Source of the DNA: Rhizobium leguminosarum | GTDB lineage: Bacteria > Pseudomonadota > Alphaproteobacteria > Rhizobiales > Rhizobiaceae | Direction of reading: 5' to 3' | Length of the DNA: 26,019 bases | NCBI RefSeq assembly: GCF_001652265.1 | Contig: NZ_LWBS01000443.1 | Coordinates: forward strand, 1-26,019 | In this document: positions 15,456 through 24,620 of the stretch, one piece after another | Position numbering within the stretch: position 1 is the stretch's first letter | Layout of the letters: every line of letters starts with the position of its first letter | Notes under the pieces: generated by a model | Databases searched by the model: none | The model's input: the letters and a program-made list of their open reading frames with translations, nothing else | What the model was told of the DNA's origin: nothing | Position numbers and translations under genes: made by a program

Positions 15456-16675
15456 GTCCGCCCCCAGCTCTCATTGACGAGGCGAACAATCGCCTCGTTC
15501 ACAGCATCTACCGCCTCGCGGGCACGCTTGTGAGTATCGCGTCCGATCTGCCCCAATTCGAGCTCGTATACCGAACGTTTTGCCAAGCCGGCTGCTTCAA
15601 CGGCGGTGCTTTCAATGGCAGTGGGCAATAATACATCGGAGCCAAACAAGTGCCGAAGCATCGCAACGACTTGCGACTGTGGCGCGTCATTGGGGTCGTG
15701 TCGTGTAACCAGATACCGGATGAAGTCCTGGTCCAACTGAGCGCCGCTCTCGTTCAGAACACTAATCAGATCCCCCATCATGAGAAGGAACTGGCTCATC
15801 GACGCGACGTCCAGCATGGCCGGGTGAACCGTAATGATCATGCTAGTCGCGGCGTATATCGCGCTCAACGTCAGAAAGCCGAGCGACGGCGGAGTGTCGA
15901 GAATCACGATGTCGTAGTCCGCCTCGACTTCCGAAAGGGCGAGTTTCAGTCGCTCAAAGAAGATTGCGCCGGAGCTGCCCTTGTTCGCCAAGATCCGTGG
16001 CGTTTCGTGCTCATACTCCATGACCTCAAGATTGCCAGGAATGAGGTCAATGCTATCGAAATATGTCTTGCGAATTATATCGCGGATGGGACGACGCTCG
16101 GCGTCATCGTAACGCAAAGCGGCATAGATCGTTTCATTCGACCCGACGTCAATTTCTGGCTGAGCACCGAACAAAGCGGACAAGGATGCTTGCGGATCCA
16201 GGTCGAGTGCGAGGACGCGATACCCATGAAGGGCGAGATAGTGGGCAAGATGGACACAGGTTGTCGTCTTCGCGCTGCCGCCCTTGAAGTTGGCTATCGC
16301 AAGAACCTGGAGGTGCTCGCCGGCACGACGACGAGGAAGGAACCGCAAGGCGTCTGCAGGTTTCTGACTCGCGAACAATTCACGCAGTTCATTGATCTGG
16401 TCCAGCGTGTAGACGCGATGGTTATTTTCCAGCCTACTGGGAATCGGCCCGCGTCCTTCGGTGGACATGAGCTTCAGGGTGGAATCGGGTATAGATGTCA
16501 GCTTCGACACCTCGTTGGTCAGAAAGGGACGCAGGGTCTTTTCCGATTTTGGCGGATACATACGAGTTCTGAGCTGCTGCAATTGTCCGGACAGAAGCCC
16601 GGCATGGCGCATAATTTTGCTGCCGGCATCTTCCTTTGAGCCAACACTTGCTTCTACTCGGTTTGCTATCGCCAT
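15452..16675 (-). CDS. repA: RepA, ParA-type partition ATPase and repABC autorepressor
   Basis: 407 residues from ATG 16675, starting MAIANRVEASVG with GAGGG just upstream. ATG 16714 would add 13 residues but lacks a ribosome-binding site. Residues 50-100 form a MerR-like helix-turn-helix (LTNEVSKLTSIPDSTLKLMS, then NHRVYTLDQINELREL), used for autoregulation. The deviant Walker A KGGSAKTT lies at 131-138, and VILDTPPSLGFLT is the Walker A-prime/B region. RepA drives plasmid partition with RepB and represses the repABC promoter. The gene is transcribed away from traI across a 376-base control region. Confidence 0.95.
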   Translation of the reverse strand: MAIANRVEASVGSKEDAGSKIMRHAGLLSGQLQQLRTRMYPPKSEKTLRPFLTNEVSKLTSIPDSTLKLMSTEGRGPIPSRLENNHRVYTLDQINELRELFASQKPADALRFLPRRRAGEHLQVLAIANFKGGSAKTTTCVHLAHYLALHGYRVLALDLDPQASLSALFGAQPEIDVGSNETIYAALRYDDAERRPIRDIIRKTYFDSIDLIPGNLEVMEYEHETPRILANKGSSGAIFFERLKLALSEVEADYDIVILDTPPSLGFLTLSAIYAATSMIITVHPAMLDVASMSQFLLMMGDLISVLNESGAQLDQDFIRYLVTRHDPNDAPQSQVVAMLRHLFGSDVLLPTAIESTAVEAAGLAKRSVYELELGQIGRDTHKRAREAVDAVNEAIVRLVNESWGRT

Positions 16676-16763
16676 CTGTCCCTCTTGGCGGCTTTTCACC
16701 GGTTTACCGGCCATTGCCCGCTAAAAATAGAACACGATTCTCCGAACTGGTCCAGAGGTTTAG

Positions 16764-16781
16764 GGTTAACAAAAGGTTAAC
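16764..16781. promoter_or_regulatory. Tandem GGTTAAC repeats upstream of repA, possible RepA operator
   Basis: GGTTAAC occurs at 16764-16770 and again at 16775-16781, with starts 11 bp apart, about one helical turn. Each contains the palindrome GTTAAC. The position, about 90 bases upstream of the repA start, fits an autorepressor or activator site. RepA binding is inferred from how repABC cassettes are regulated. Confidence 0.5.
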
Positions 16782-16804
16782 GACCGGGGACAATCCGCAT
16801 AAAG

Positions 16805-16902
16805 CTGTTCGGATTTTTGCTTTTCCGCTCCAGGAGTTAGCCTCAAATACCCCGCTCGCTGATCCCTGAATGTTCTCCTGTGAATCCTACAAATCCGAAC
16901 AG
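16805..16902. repeat. 12-bp inverted repeat in the repA-traI gap
   Basis: CTGTTCGGATTT (16805-16816) and AAATCCGAACAG (16891-16902) are perfect reverse complements separated by 74 bases. The spacing suits a looped regulator binding both strands of a divergent promoter pair. Confidence 0.55.
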
Positions 16903-16991
16903 TGTAGCAGCAAGTAGATTAGGCGGCTCTGTAGCGCCACACCACTCATGAACCGCGACTCACCTCGCTACGTGCATGTTGAATCCTACAA
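16881..16991 (+). repeat. 12-bp direct repeat TGAATCCTACAA upstream of traI
   Basis: Identical copies lie at 16881-16892 and 16980-16991, 99 bp apart. The first overlaps the left edge of the second arm of the inverted repeat. The second is 60 bases before the traI start. They may be binding sites for a regulator of the conjugation operon. Confidence 0.5.
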
Positions 16992-17051
16992 CTGCCCTCC
17001 GATTCCAAACTGTGCTGATTTCCCGCCGACCAACAACGACGGAGAAAAATC

Positions 17052-17690
17052 ATGCAGGCTCTCGCGCTCTCAACACCCCGGACGATCCAAGAGGCGCATC
17101 TCCTACAAATCCACTACCGGCTTCGTGCTCGGGTCTTTTCCGATCGCCTGGGTTGGGAAGTCGATGTAACGGCGGGGTGCGAGTCCGATCGTTTCGACGC
17201 GCTTCGGCCGACCTATATTCTCGCCATCGCAGAGACCGGCCAATTGGCGGGGTGCGCGAGGCTTCTTCCTGCGCTCGGACCGACAATGGTGGCCGACGTT
17301 TTCCCGTCGCTGCTCCCCGACGGCCAACTCAAGGGGCATGCCGCGATGATCGAGAGTTCTCGCTTCTGTGTCGACACGGCTCTCGCGGAGGGGAGGGGCG
17401 ACGCCTCGGTCCATGAAGCCACGCTGACCATGTTCGCTGGCATCATCGAATGGTGCACGGCGAATGAGTACACTGAGATTGTTACGGTGACCGATCTTCG
17501 GTTTGAGCGCATCCTCGCTCGCGTGGGATGGCAGCTGCAGCGTCTGGGCGAACCCAAGAAGATCGGCGTGACGATGGCCGTAGCCGGGACTCTGCCTGCC
17601 AATGCGGCCACGTTCCTAAGGCTCCGCCCCTCAACCTACCGTTCTGAACTCACGCCCCCTCGACCAGGCAGCGTAAGGAGAAATCCGTGA
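17052..17690 (+). CDS. traI: Acyl-homoserine-lactone synthase, TraI/LuxI family
   Basis: 212 residues. Conserved LuxI positions are visible: R25, F29 and W35 in LRARVFSDRLGW, acidic E44 and D46, R70 in GCARLLP, and E101 with R104 in IESSRF. The enzyme joins an acyl chain from acyl-ACP to S-adenosylmethionine to make the quorum signal. On Ti and rhizobial plasmids traI is the first gene of the trb operon, as here, so mating is tied to donor density. GGAG precedes the ATG by 7 bases. The stop overlaps the trbB GTG start. No LuxR/TraR regulator gene lies in the window. Confidence 0.93.
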   Translation: MQALALSTPRTIQEAHLLQIHYRLRARVFSDRLGWEVDVTAGCESDRFDALRPTYILAIAETGQLAGCARLLPALGPTMVADVFPSLLPDGQLKGHAAMIESSRFCVDTALAEGRGDASVHEATLTMFAGIIEWCTANEYTEIVTVTDLRFERILARVGWQLQRLGEPKKIGVTMAVAGTLPANAATFLRLRPSTYRSELTPPRPGSVRRNP

Positions 17691-18664
17691 GCCAGCTTCG
17701 CTCTCACCCTCGGCTCGTCCGCAAACTTCAGGATGCGCTCGGCGATCAGCTTTGTGTTGCCCTGGAGGACGCGAACGTCGTGGAGATCATGCTCAATCCG
17801 GACGGCAAATTATTCATCGAACGTCTCGGTCACGGCGTTGCGCCCGCCGGCGAGATGTCGTCCGCTGCCGCGGAGATGGTCATCGGTACAGTGGCGCACG
17901 CGCTTCAGTCAGAGGTCGACACGGAACAGCCAATCATCTCCGGCGAGCTGCCAATCGGTGGCCACCGCTTCGAGGGACTGTTGCCCCCCGTTGTCACCAA
18001 GCCAGCCTTCACGATTCGTCGCCGGGCATCGCGCCTCATTCCGCTCGAAGACTATATTTGCGCCGGCGTGATGACAGAATACCAGGCCGCAACGATCCGC
18101 AGTGCCATTTCCACGAGGCTGAACATCATCATTTCCGGGGGAACGGGCTCGGGCAAGACAACGCTAGCGAACGCAGTGATCCACGCGATCGTCAAATCTG
18201 CGCCCGAGGATCGTCTCGTCATTCTTGAGGATACCGCGGAAATCCAATGCGCGGCCGAAAACGCCGTTCTCCTCCATACCAGCGATTCGATCGACATGGC
18301 CCGGCTCTTGAAGAGCACCATGCGGCTGCGCCCCGACCGGATCGTCGTTGGCGAAGTTCGCGATGGCGCGGCGCTGACGTTGCTCAAGGCGTGGAACACC
18401 GGCCACCCTGGGGGCGTGGCGACCATTCACTCGAACACCGCCATGTCGGCGCTACGCCGTCTTGAGCAGCTCACGGCCGAGGCAAGCCAGCAGCCGATGC
18501 ACGAGGTGATCGGAGAGGCCATCGACCTGGTCATCTCGATCGAACGGACGCCGCGGGGGCGGCTTGTTCGCGACATCATTCAAGTCGAGCGGTTCATCAA
18601 CGGACAGTACGAGATCGAATCCGATCAACTCACCGATGAACAGGAGGCGCGCCATGTCGCGTAA
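17687..18664 (+). CDS. trbB: TrbB, conjugal transfer ATPase (VirB11 family)
   Basis: 325 residues from GTG 17687, which overlaps the traI stop (GTGA) and has AAGGAG upstream. Walker [10 protein letters not shown] is at 151-159. The Asp box EDTAEIQ is at 181-187, a Walker B region [10 protein letters not shown] is near 218-227, and the His box [12 protein letters not shown] is near 239-250. Together these mark a hexameric secretion ATPase of the VirB11/PilT class on the inner face of the membrane. It powers assembly of the mating pilus and channel. Its end overlaps the trbC start by 11 bases. Confidence 0.95.
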   Translation: MSQLRSHPRLVRKLQDALGDQLCVALEDANVVEIMLNPDGKLFIERLGHGVAPAGEMSSAAAEMVIGTVAHALQSEVDTEQPIISGELPIGGHRFEGLLPPVVTKPAFTIRRRASRLIPLEDYICAGVMTEYQAATIRSAISTRLNIIISGGTGSGKTTLANAVIHAIVKSAPEDRLVILEDTAEIQCAAENAVLLHTSDSIDMARLLKSTMRLRPDRIVVGEVRDGAALTLLKAWNTGHPGGVATIHSNTAMSALRRLEQLTAEASQQPMHEVIGEAIDLVISIERTPRGRLVRDIIQVERFINGQYEIESDQLTDEQEARHVA

Positions 18665-19037
18665 GCATACCCTCATCGCCGCCGCGCTCGTGGCGACGCC
18701 AATCGTTCTTGCCTCGGTCGCGCCGGCGCTCGCCAGTTCCGGCGGCAGCCTCCCATGGGAAGGGCCACTGCAGCAGATTCAGGAGTCGATAACCGGCCCG
18801 GTCGCGGGCGCAATCGCGCTTGCAGCCGTGGCCATTGCCGGCGGCATGCTGATCTTTGGCGGCGAGCTGAACGATTTCGCACGGCGCCTTGTGTACGTCG
18901 TTCTCGTCGCCGGCATCCTGCTCGGCGCCACCAACATCGTCGGCCTGTTCGGTGCGACCGGCGCTTCGATCGGGCTAACCGACGAGCAGGTCACGTCAAT
19001 TGGTTCGAACGGGGGAGGGGAGGGAGATGATGGCTGA
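18654..19037 (+). CDS. trbC: TrbC, conjugative pilin precursor (VirB2 family)
   Basis: 127 residues from ATG 18654, with CAGGAGG upstream and an overlap with trbB. A signal peptide covers about residues 1-31 (APALAS). A short polar part then leads to two hydrophobic segments ([20 protein letters not shown] and [20 protein letters not shown]). This is the layout of the TrbC/VirB2 pilin, which in RP4 and Ti systems is cleaved and made cyclic. The C-terminal tail is glycine-rich because its codons overlap the purine-rich trbD ribosome-binding site. Confidence 0.93.
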   Translation: MSRKHTLIAAALVATPIVLASVAPALASSGGSLPWEGPLQQIQESITGPVAGAIALAAVAIAGGMLIFGGELNDFARRLVYVVLVAGILLGATNIVGLFGATGASIGLTDEQVTSIGSNGGGEGDDG

Positions 19038-19329
19038 GTCCGTGTCCGGCTTGCGACGCAAGCGCATCCATCGTGCCCTCTCGCGCCCAAACCTACTCAT
19101 GGGCGCGGACCGCGAATTGGTGCTGATCACCGGCCTTGCGGCCGTCATACTCATCTTCGTGGTTCTCACGGTCTATTCGGCGCTCTTCGGCGTCGCTGTC
19201 TGGGTCGTGATCGTCGGGCTGCTCAAGATGATGGCGAAGTCCGACCCGCTGATGCGGCAGGTCTATATCAGGCACATTTCCTACAAGCCTTATTACAAGG
19301 CAACCACCTCGCCGTGGCGGCGGTATTGA
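19030..19329 (+). CDS. trbD: TrbD, mating channel protein (VirB3 family)
   Basis: 99 residues starting [20 protein letters not shown]. One or two hydrophobic segments ([20 protein letters not shown] and [16 protein letters not shown]) are followed by a basic tail. VirB3-like proteins are small inner-membrane parts of the type IV channel and work with the TrbE ATPase. Two ATG codons are adjacent (19027 and 19030); 19030 matches the usual family start. A GGAGGGGAGGG ribosome-binding stretch precedes it. The gene overlaps the end of trbC. Confidence 0.9.
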   Translation: MAESVSGLRRKRIHRALSRPNLLMGADRELVLITGLAAVILIFVVLTVYSALFGVAVWVVIVGLLKMMAKSDPLMRQVYIRHISYKPYYKATTSPWRRY

Positions 19330-19339
19330 GGAGGCGGCC

Positions 19340-21790
19340 ATGGTAGCTCTCAAACGCTTCCGGGTGACCGGCCCATCCTTTGCCGATCTCGTTCCCTATG
19401 CCGGCCTTGTGGACAATGGTGTCCTCCTCTTAAAGGACGGAAGTCTGATGGCCGGCTGGTACTTCGCGGGACCGGACTCGGAAAGTGCGACCGACCTTGA
19501 GCGCAACGAGTTGTCGCGACAGATCAATGCCGTTCTGTCACGGCTCGGAAGCGGCTGGATGATCCAGGTCGAGGCCATCCGTATTCCGACAGTCGACTAT
19601 CCCACAGAAGACCGTTGCCATTTCCCGGACCCGGTGACCCGCGCAATCGATGCCGAGCGTCGGGCGCATTTCGCGCGCGAGCAGGGGCATTTCGAGAGCA
19701 AGCATGCGCTGATCCTGACCTACCGGCCCCTCGAGTCCAAAAAGACTGCTCTCAGCAAATACATCTATTCGGATGAGGAAAGCCGGAAAAAATCCTACGC
19801 GGACACGGTGCTCTTCGTGTTCAAGAACGCGGTGCGAGAGCTCGAGCAGTATTTTGCCAACACTCTTTCGATCCGGCGAATGGAAACCCGTGAAACGGTC
19901 GAAAGGGGAGGGGAGCGAATTGCCCGATACGACGAGCTGCTGCAGTTCGCGCGGTTCTGCACCACCGGGGAAAGCCATCCAATCCGGCTACCCGACGTTC
20001 CCATGTATCTCGACTGGATCGCCACCGCGGAGCTTGAGCACGGACTGACGCCAAAGGTCGAAAACCGTTTCCTCGGCGTCGTTGCGATCGACGGTCTGCC
20101 GGCCGAGAGCTGGCCCGGTATTCTCAACAGCCTTGACCTGATGCCGCTGACTTATCGGTGGTCATCGCGCTTCATCTTCCTTGATGCCGAGGAGGCCCGG
20201 CAAAAGCTCGAGCGTACACGCAAGAAATGGCAGCAGAAGGTCCGGCCATTCTTCGACCAGATATTCCAGACACAAAGTCGATCCGTCGACCAGGACGCGA
20301 TGACGATGGTGGCCGAGACCGAGGATGCGATCGCGCAGGCCTCGTCGCAGCTGGTTGCCTATGGCTATTACACACCGGTGGTCGTGCTATTCGACAGCGA
20401 TCGCGAAGCACTCCAGGAGAAGGCCGAAGCGATCCGGCGGCTGATCCAGGCGGAAGGTTTCGGGGCGCGGATCGAAACGCTCAACGCCACCGACGCCTAT
20501 CTCGGCAGCTTACCGGGCAACTGGTATTGCAACATCCGTGAGCCGCTGATTAACACCAGCAATCTCGCCGACTTGATTCCGCTGAACTCGGTCTGGTCCG
20601 GAAATCCTGTCGCACCATGCCCTTTTTATCCGCCGAATTCCCCGCCCTTGATGCAGGTTGCGAGCGGATCGACAGCGTTTCGTCTGAATCTGCACGTCGA
20701 TGATGTCGGGCACACGCTGATCTTCGGTCCGACCGGTTCTGGTAAGTCGACGTTGCTCGCCCTGATCGCTGCGCAGTTTCGCCGGTACGAACATGCACAG
20801 ATCTTCGCCTTTGACAAAGGCAGTTCACTTCTGCCCCTGACGCTCGCAGCAGGCGGCGATCACTATGAGATCGGCGGCGACAATGCGGAAGAGGGGAGGG
20901 CGTTGGCCTTTTGCCCATTGTCCGAACTAAAGAGCGACGCCGACCGGGCTTGGGCGACAGAATGGATCGAGATGCTGGTCGGTCTGCAGGGTGTCACGAT
21001 CACACCCGATCATCGCAACGCCATCTCTCGGCAGATCGGACTGATGGCGAGTGCATCCGGTCGCTCGCTCTCGGATTTCGTCAGCGGCGTGCAGCTGCGC
21101 GAGATCAAGGACGCACTGCATCATTACACCGTCGATGGCCCGATGGGACAGCTCCTCGATGCGGAAGAGGACGGCCTCACACTCGGCGCCTTCCAGACTT
21201 TCGAGATCGAGCAGCTGATGAATATGGGCGAGCGCAATCTCGTGCCAGTGCTGACCTACCTGTTCCGCCGGATCGAAAAGCGTTTGGAGGGGTCGCCGAG
21301 CCTGATCGTGCTCGACGAGGCGTGGCTGATGCTCGGCCACCCTGTATTCCGCGACAAGATTCGCGAGTGGCTCAAGGTGCTGCGTAAGGCGAATTGCGCC
21401 GTCGTTCTTGCGACCCAATCGATCTCCGATGCCGAGCGGTCCGGGATCATAGACGTACTAAAAGAATCCTGCCCCACCAAGATTTGCCTTCCCAATGGCG
21501 CCGCTCGCGAGTCGGGAACGCGCGAATTCTACGAGCGCATCGGCTTCAACGAGCGGCAGATCGAGATCGTCGCAACCGCCATTCCGAAGCGCGAATACTA
21601 CGTCGCCACGCCGGAAGGTCGGCGGCTCTTCGACATGGCGCTGGGGCCAGTTGCGCTGAGCTTTGTCGGCGCGTCGGGCAAAGAGGACCTCAAACGCATC
21701 CGCGGCTTGAAATCCGAACATGGCCACGAATGGCCGATGCACTGGCTTGAAACGAGAGGAATCCGCGATGCCGCATCGCTACTCAAATAG
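19340..21790 (+). CDS. trbE: TrbE, conjugal transfer ATPase (VirB4 family)
   Basis: 816 residues, the normal length. Walker A GPTGSGKS lies at 463-470 and Walker B LIVLDEAWLML near 655-665; ATQSISDAERSG follows as a conserved C-terminal motif. The N-terminal half is the CagE/VirB4 domain. VirB4-type ATPases energise pilus assembly and substrate transfer. GAGGAGG precedes the ATG. The end overlaps the start of trbJ by 23 bases. Confidence 0.96.
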   Translation: MVALKRFRVTGPSFADLVPYAGLVDNGVLLLKDGSLMAGWYFAGPDSESATDLERNELSRQINAVLSRLGSGWMIQVEAIRIPTVDYPTEDRCHFPDPVTRAIDAERRAHFAREQGHFESKHALILTYRPLESKKTALSKYIYSDEESRKKSYADTVLFVFKNAVRELEQYFANTLSIRRMETRETVERGGERIARYDELLQFARFCTTGESHPIRLPDVPMYLDWIATAELEHGLTPKVENRFLGVVAIDGLPAESWPGILNSLDLMPLTYRWSSRFIFLDAEEARQKLERTRKKWQQKVRPFFDQIFQTQSRSVDQDAMTMVAETEDAIAQASSQLVAYGYYTPVVVLFDSDREALQEKAEAIRRLIQAEGFGARIETLNATDAYLGSLPGNWYCNIREPLINTSNLADLIPLNSVWSGNPVAPCPFYPPNSPPLMQVASGSTAFRLNLHVDDVGHTLIFGPTGSGKSTLLALIAAQFRRYEHAQIFAFDKGSSLLPLTLAAGGDHYEIGGDNAEEGRALAFCPLSELKSDADRAWATEWIEMLVGLQGVTITPDHRNAISRQIGLMASASGRSLSDFVSGVQLREIKDALHHYTVDGPMGQLLDAEEDGLTLGAFQTFEIEQLMNMGERNLVPVLTYLFRRIEKRLEGSPSLIVLDEAWLMLGHPVFRDKIREWLKVLRKANCAVVLATQSISDAERSGIIDVLKESCPTKICLPNGAARESGTREFYERIGFNERQIEIVATAIPKREYYVATPEGRRLFDMALGPVALSFVGASGKEDLKRIRGLKSEHGHEWPMHWLETRGIRDAASLLK

Positions 21791-22565
21791 ATGGCTCGCC
21801 TGCTTAGCCGCCGCCGCTCTCACGATCGGAGCTGCAGGCTCAGTGCAAGCCGGTACAGCCACCGGCGCTGCGACCGAATGGACGCAGCTCGCCAACAATG
21901 CGCAGCTCGTGGATCTCATGAAAAGCTCCGGCATCCAGGTCGACAATCAGCTGACCCAGATCAGCCAGCTTGCAGAGCAGATCCAGAACCAGCTGAAGAT
22001 CTACGAGAACATGCTGCAAAACACGGCGCAGCTTCCTGACCATGTCTGGGGTCAGGTCGAAAGCGATCTCAACCAGCTGCGCAGCATCGTCGACCAGGGA
22101 CAGGGCATCGCCTTTTCGATGGGGAATGCGGACGACGTTCTTCAGCAGCGCTTTCAGAGTTATACCGATCTCAAGACGAATTTGCCTAGCAACGCAACGT
22201 TCTCCTCGACCTACCAGTCCTGGTCGAACACCAACCGCGACACGATCGCCAGCTCGCTGAAAGCTGCGAGCCTCACGGCCGACCAGTTCGATAGCGAGGA
22301 AGATACGATGTCCTCGCTGCGGTCGATGTCCGAAACGGCTGACGGGCAGATGAAGGCTTTGCAGGTCGGGCACGAGATCGCCGCTCAACAAGTCGCGCAA
22401 ATGCAGAAGCTTCGCGGGCTCGTCTCCCAACAGATGACAATGATGGGAACCTGGCTGCAGACCGAACAGACCGACAAGGACCTGGCGCAGGCGCGGCGGG
22501 AAAAGTTCTTCAACGCCGAGATCAGGAGCGTCCCGGAAGGCCAGAAAATGGAACCAAGATGGTGA
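21768..22565 (+). CDS. trbJ: TrbJ, mating channel protein (VirB5 family)
   Basis: 265 residues from ATG 21768, with GAGAGGA upstream. The signal peptide covers about residues 1-25 (AGSVQA). The rest is polar and helical with many Q and N residues, as in VirB5-like minor pilus proteins of the periplasm and pilus tip. The C-terminus REKFF-x8-EGQKMEPRW closely matches the C-terminus of TrbK encoded next to it, also at the DNA level. The stop codon overlaps the trbK start. Confidence 0.92.
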   Translation: MPHRYSNRWLACLAAAALTIGAAGSVQAGTATGAATEWTQLANNAQLVDLMKSSGIQVDNQLTQISQLAEQIQNQLKIYENMLQNTAQLPDHVWGQVESDLNQLRSIVDQGQGIAFSMGNADDVLQQRFQSYTDLKTNLPSNATFSSTYQSWSNTNRDTIASSLKAASLTADQFDSEEDTMSSLRSMSETADGQMKALQVGHEIAAQQVAQMQKLRGLVSQQMTMMGTWLQTEQTDKDLAQARREKFFNAEIRSVPEGQKMEPRW

Positions 22566-22762
22566 GCCGCCAAGTCTTGATTGCCTTGCTGTTGGCTGTC
22601 GCCGCTGCATCGTCAGCAGCGACAGTGCTGATCGTCAATTACCGAAACACGGGAATACCTGCACTCACCGAGGAGCAGCGCGCCGTCAGGGAAAAATTCT
22701 TCGGCTCCGAGAAGGAGCTGCCGCCGATCACGGAAGGTCAGGAGATGCGCCCAAGATGGTGA
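22497..22762 (+). repeat. Duplicated 3' segment shared by trbJ and trbK
   Basis: The last 23 codons of trbJ (22497-22565) and the last 25 of trbK (22688-22762) match. The final 30 bases agree at 24 positions, ending in an identical CCAAGATGGTGA (22554-22565 and 22751-22762). Each copy holds the stop codon and the overlapping start of the next gene. Confidence 0.75.
22559..22762 (+). CDS. trbK: TrbK, entry exclusion protein
   Basis: 67 residues: one N-terminal hydrophobic segment (about 5-28, LIALLLAVAAASSAATVLIV), then a short polar region ending REKFF-x10-EGQEMRPRW. TrbK blocks further uptake of a related plasmid by a cell that already holds one. No lipobox cysteine is seen, unlike RP4 TrbK. 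The start (ATG 22559, or GTG 22562) overlaps the trbJ stop, and the end overlaps trbL in the same way. Confidence 0.85.
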   Translation: MVSRQVLIALLLAVAAASSAATVLIVNYRNTGIPALTEEQRAVREKFFGSEKELPPITEGQEMRPRW

Positions 22763-23937
22763 AGGTAACTGTCGCACGCTCGTTCCTGATTACAGGTCTC
22801 TTTTTCCTCGCCTATGCTGTTCCCGCATTCGCGCAGGAGGGACAGGTCCTCACGGAACTGGAAAACCAGGTCTCGTCTGCTGCGAAGGGGTGGGAGACCA
22901 CCATCATGGAGGCGGCGAAATCCCTATTCTGGATTCTTGCAACGATCGAGATCGGCATTGCGGCCGTCTGGTTGGCGATCCAGTCAGCCTCACTGGACAG
23001 TTGGTTCGCCGAACTGGTGCGGCGGATCATGTTCATCGGGTTCTTCGCATTCGTTCTGACCCAAGGTCCGACCTTTGCGCGAGCAGTGGTCGACAGCCTT
23101 TTCCGGATTGGCGCCGGCGGTGGTTCAGCTTCGCCTGCTGAGGTGTTCGATGCTGGCATCCGCGTCGCCTCCCAAATGTCACAACAAGCACAGTTCGGGG
23201 TGTTCGAAGACAATGCACTCGCGATTGCCGCCGTTCTCGCCATGGGCATCGTTGTCATCTCCTTCTCGCTGGTTGCAGCTATTTTCGTGTCGGTCATGGT
23301 CGAAATGTATGTCGGCCTGCTCGCCGGCATGATCATGCTCGGGCTGGGTGGTTCCTCCTTCACGAAGGACTTTGCCATTCGATACCTGGTGTATGCCTTT
23401 GGCGTCGGCATGAAGCTCATGGCATTGGTGATGATCGCCAAGATCGGATCGAACGTCCTGCTTGGTCTTGCCCAGGCGCCTACTGCCTCATCGGATCAGT
23501 TCGTAACGACCCTGGCGATCGCCGGTATTTCCGTCGTGGTCTTCATCATCGCGATGTACGTCCCGAACATCATCCAGGGCGTCGTCCAGGGCGCATCGGT
23601 TTCCGGAGGAATGGAAGCGATCCGCCACGGCGGGCAAGCGGCGTCTTTTGCCGCCGGTGCTGGCTTCCTCGCCGCCGGCGCTGCCGGCGCGGGGTTTGCG
23701 GCGGCTCAAGCCGCACGAGCTGGCGGTTCATCCGCTGCAGGTGCTGCTCTTCGCGGAGTGGGCGCGAGCCTCTCTTCCGGCGCGCAAGCAGCCGGATCTG
23801 CTGCGAAGGAAAAGGCAATCGGCTCTCCGGGCGCTTATGCCGGGTCCATTCTCGGACTTGCCAATGCCAAGCTCGATGAGCATCGCGGCGGTCATAGCAC
23901 ACCGAAGCCTCCTCCCGAACGCAACGACAAACCGTAA
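22756..23937 (+). CDS. trbL: TrbL, polytopic mating channel protein (VirB6 family)
   Basis: 393 residues from ATG 22756, overlapping the trbK stop. The N-terminus looks like a signal sequence (FLITGLFFLAYAVPAFAQ). Several membrane segments follow between about residues 60 and 285. The last 110 residues are a flexible Ala/Gly/Ser-rich tail ending in a charged PKPPPERNDKP. VirB6-like proteins form part of the inner-membrane pore through which DNA passes. The low-complexity tail is usual for TrbL. Confidence 0.94.
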   Translation: MVKVTVARSFLITGLFFLAYAVPAFAQEGQVLTELENQVSSAAKGWETTIMEAAKSLFWILATIEIGIAAVWLAIQSASLDSWFAELVRRIMFIGFFAFVLTQGPTFARAVVDSLFRIGAGGGSASPAEVFDAGIRVASQMSQQAQFGVFEDNALAIAAVLAMGIVVISFSLVAAIFVSVMVEMYVGLLAGMIMLGLGGSSFTKDFAIRYLVYAFGVGMKLMALVMIAKIGSNVLLGLAQAPTASSDQFVTTLAIAGISVVVFIIAMYVPNIIQGVVQGASVSGGMEAIRHGGQAASFAAGAGFLAAGAAGAGFAAAQAARAGGSSAAGAALRGVGASLSSGAQAAGSAAKEKAIGSPGAYAGSILGLANAKLDEHRGGHSTPKPPPERNDKP

Positions 23938-23957
23938 TCGAGACAAGGGAAGAATAA

Positions 23958-24620
23958 ATGGCAGCGAACCGCGCCCCGGAAAACCCGTATCTTGCCGCCC
24001 GCCAGGAATGGAGCGAACGCTATGGCTCCTATGTGAAGGCCGCAGCCGCATGGCGCATCGTGGGAGTCCTCGGTCTGGTCATGGCCGTCATCGGCTTCAG
24101 CTACGCGATGTATTTGAGCACGCAGGTGAGGCTCGTGCCTTACATCGTCGAGGTCGACAAGCTCGGGACGGCAGTCACGGCAGGCTTCCCCGAGCAGATC
24201 GAGTATGCCGATGTCCGCGTGGTGCGCGCCACACTCGGCAACTTCATTACAAGCTTTCGCTCGATCACGCCGGATGCGGTGGTGCAGAAGCAATATATCG
24301 ACCGTACCTACGCCCTTCTGCGCACGCCCGACCCATCGACCGAGAAGGTCAACACCTGGTTCCGGGGCAACTCCCCGTTCGAGAAGGCGAAGTCTTCGAC
24401 CGTTGCCATCGAGGTCAACAACATCGTCGCGCTTTCGAACCAGACCTATCAGATCGACTGGACGGAATACGAGCGGGACCGAAAGGGCAAGGAAACCGGC
24501 ACGCGGCGGTTCCGCGGCATCGCGACTGTGACGCTCACCGCGCCACAGGATGAGGCGACGATCCGCCTCAATCCGATCGGCCTCTATGTCCGGGATTTCG
24601 ACTGGACGGCACAGCTTTAA
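23958..24620 (+). CDS. trbF: TrbF, mating channel protein (VirB8 family)
   Basis: 220 residues. A cytoplasmic N-terminus of about 32 residues is followed by a single membrane segment (33-54, [20 protein letters not shown]) and a periplasmic VirB8-like domain. The domain includes [26 protein letters not shown] and [11 protein letters not shown]. VirB8-type proteins nucleate assembly of the channel core. GGGAAG lies upstream of the ATG. It is 20 bases after trbL in the same operon. Confidence 0.94.
   Translation: MAANRAPENPYLAARQEWSERYGSYVKAAAAWRIVGVLGLVMAVIGFSYAMYLSTQVRLVPYIVEVDKLGTAVTAGFPEQIEYADVRVVRATLGNFITSFRSITPDAVVQKQYIDRTYALLRTPDPSTEKVNTWFRGNSPFEKAKSSTVAIEVNNIVALSNQTYQIDWTEYERDRKGKETGTRRFRGIATVTLTAPQDEATIRLNPIGLYVRDFDWTAQL

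Larger units (their letters stand above)
16676..17051. promoter_or_regulatory. Divergent control region between repA and traI
   Basis: 376 bases with no gene. It should contain the repABC promoter (minus strand) and the traI-trb promoter (plus strand). Three ordered repeats are visible: two GGTTAAC copies, a 12-bp inverted repeat and a 12-bp direct repeat, each listed separately. On Ti plasmids this gap carries TraR tra boxes of about 18 bp. No full tra box was found here, only an isolated ACGTGCA at 16970-16976. Confidence 0.7.

Noticed and set aside
15452..16714. Longer RepA starting at 16714
   Set aside because: The upstream ATG has no ribosome-binding site, while ATG 16675 has GAGGG and gives the family's usual start.
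16676..16800. A specific repABC promoter
   Set aside because: Several weak hexamer pairs can be drawn around the GGTTAAC repeats, but none stands out.
16970..16987. TraR tra box upstream of traI
   Set aside because: Only the left half (ACGTGCA) matches; the right half of the 18-bp dyad is absent.
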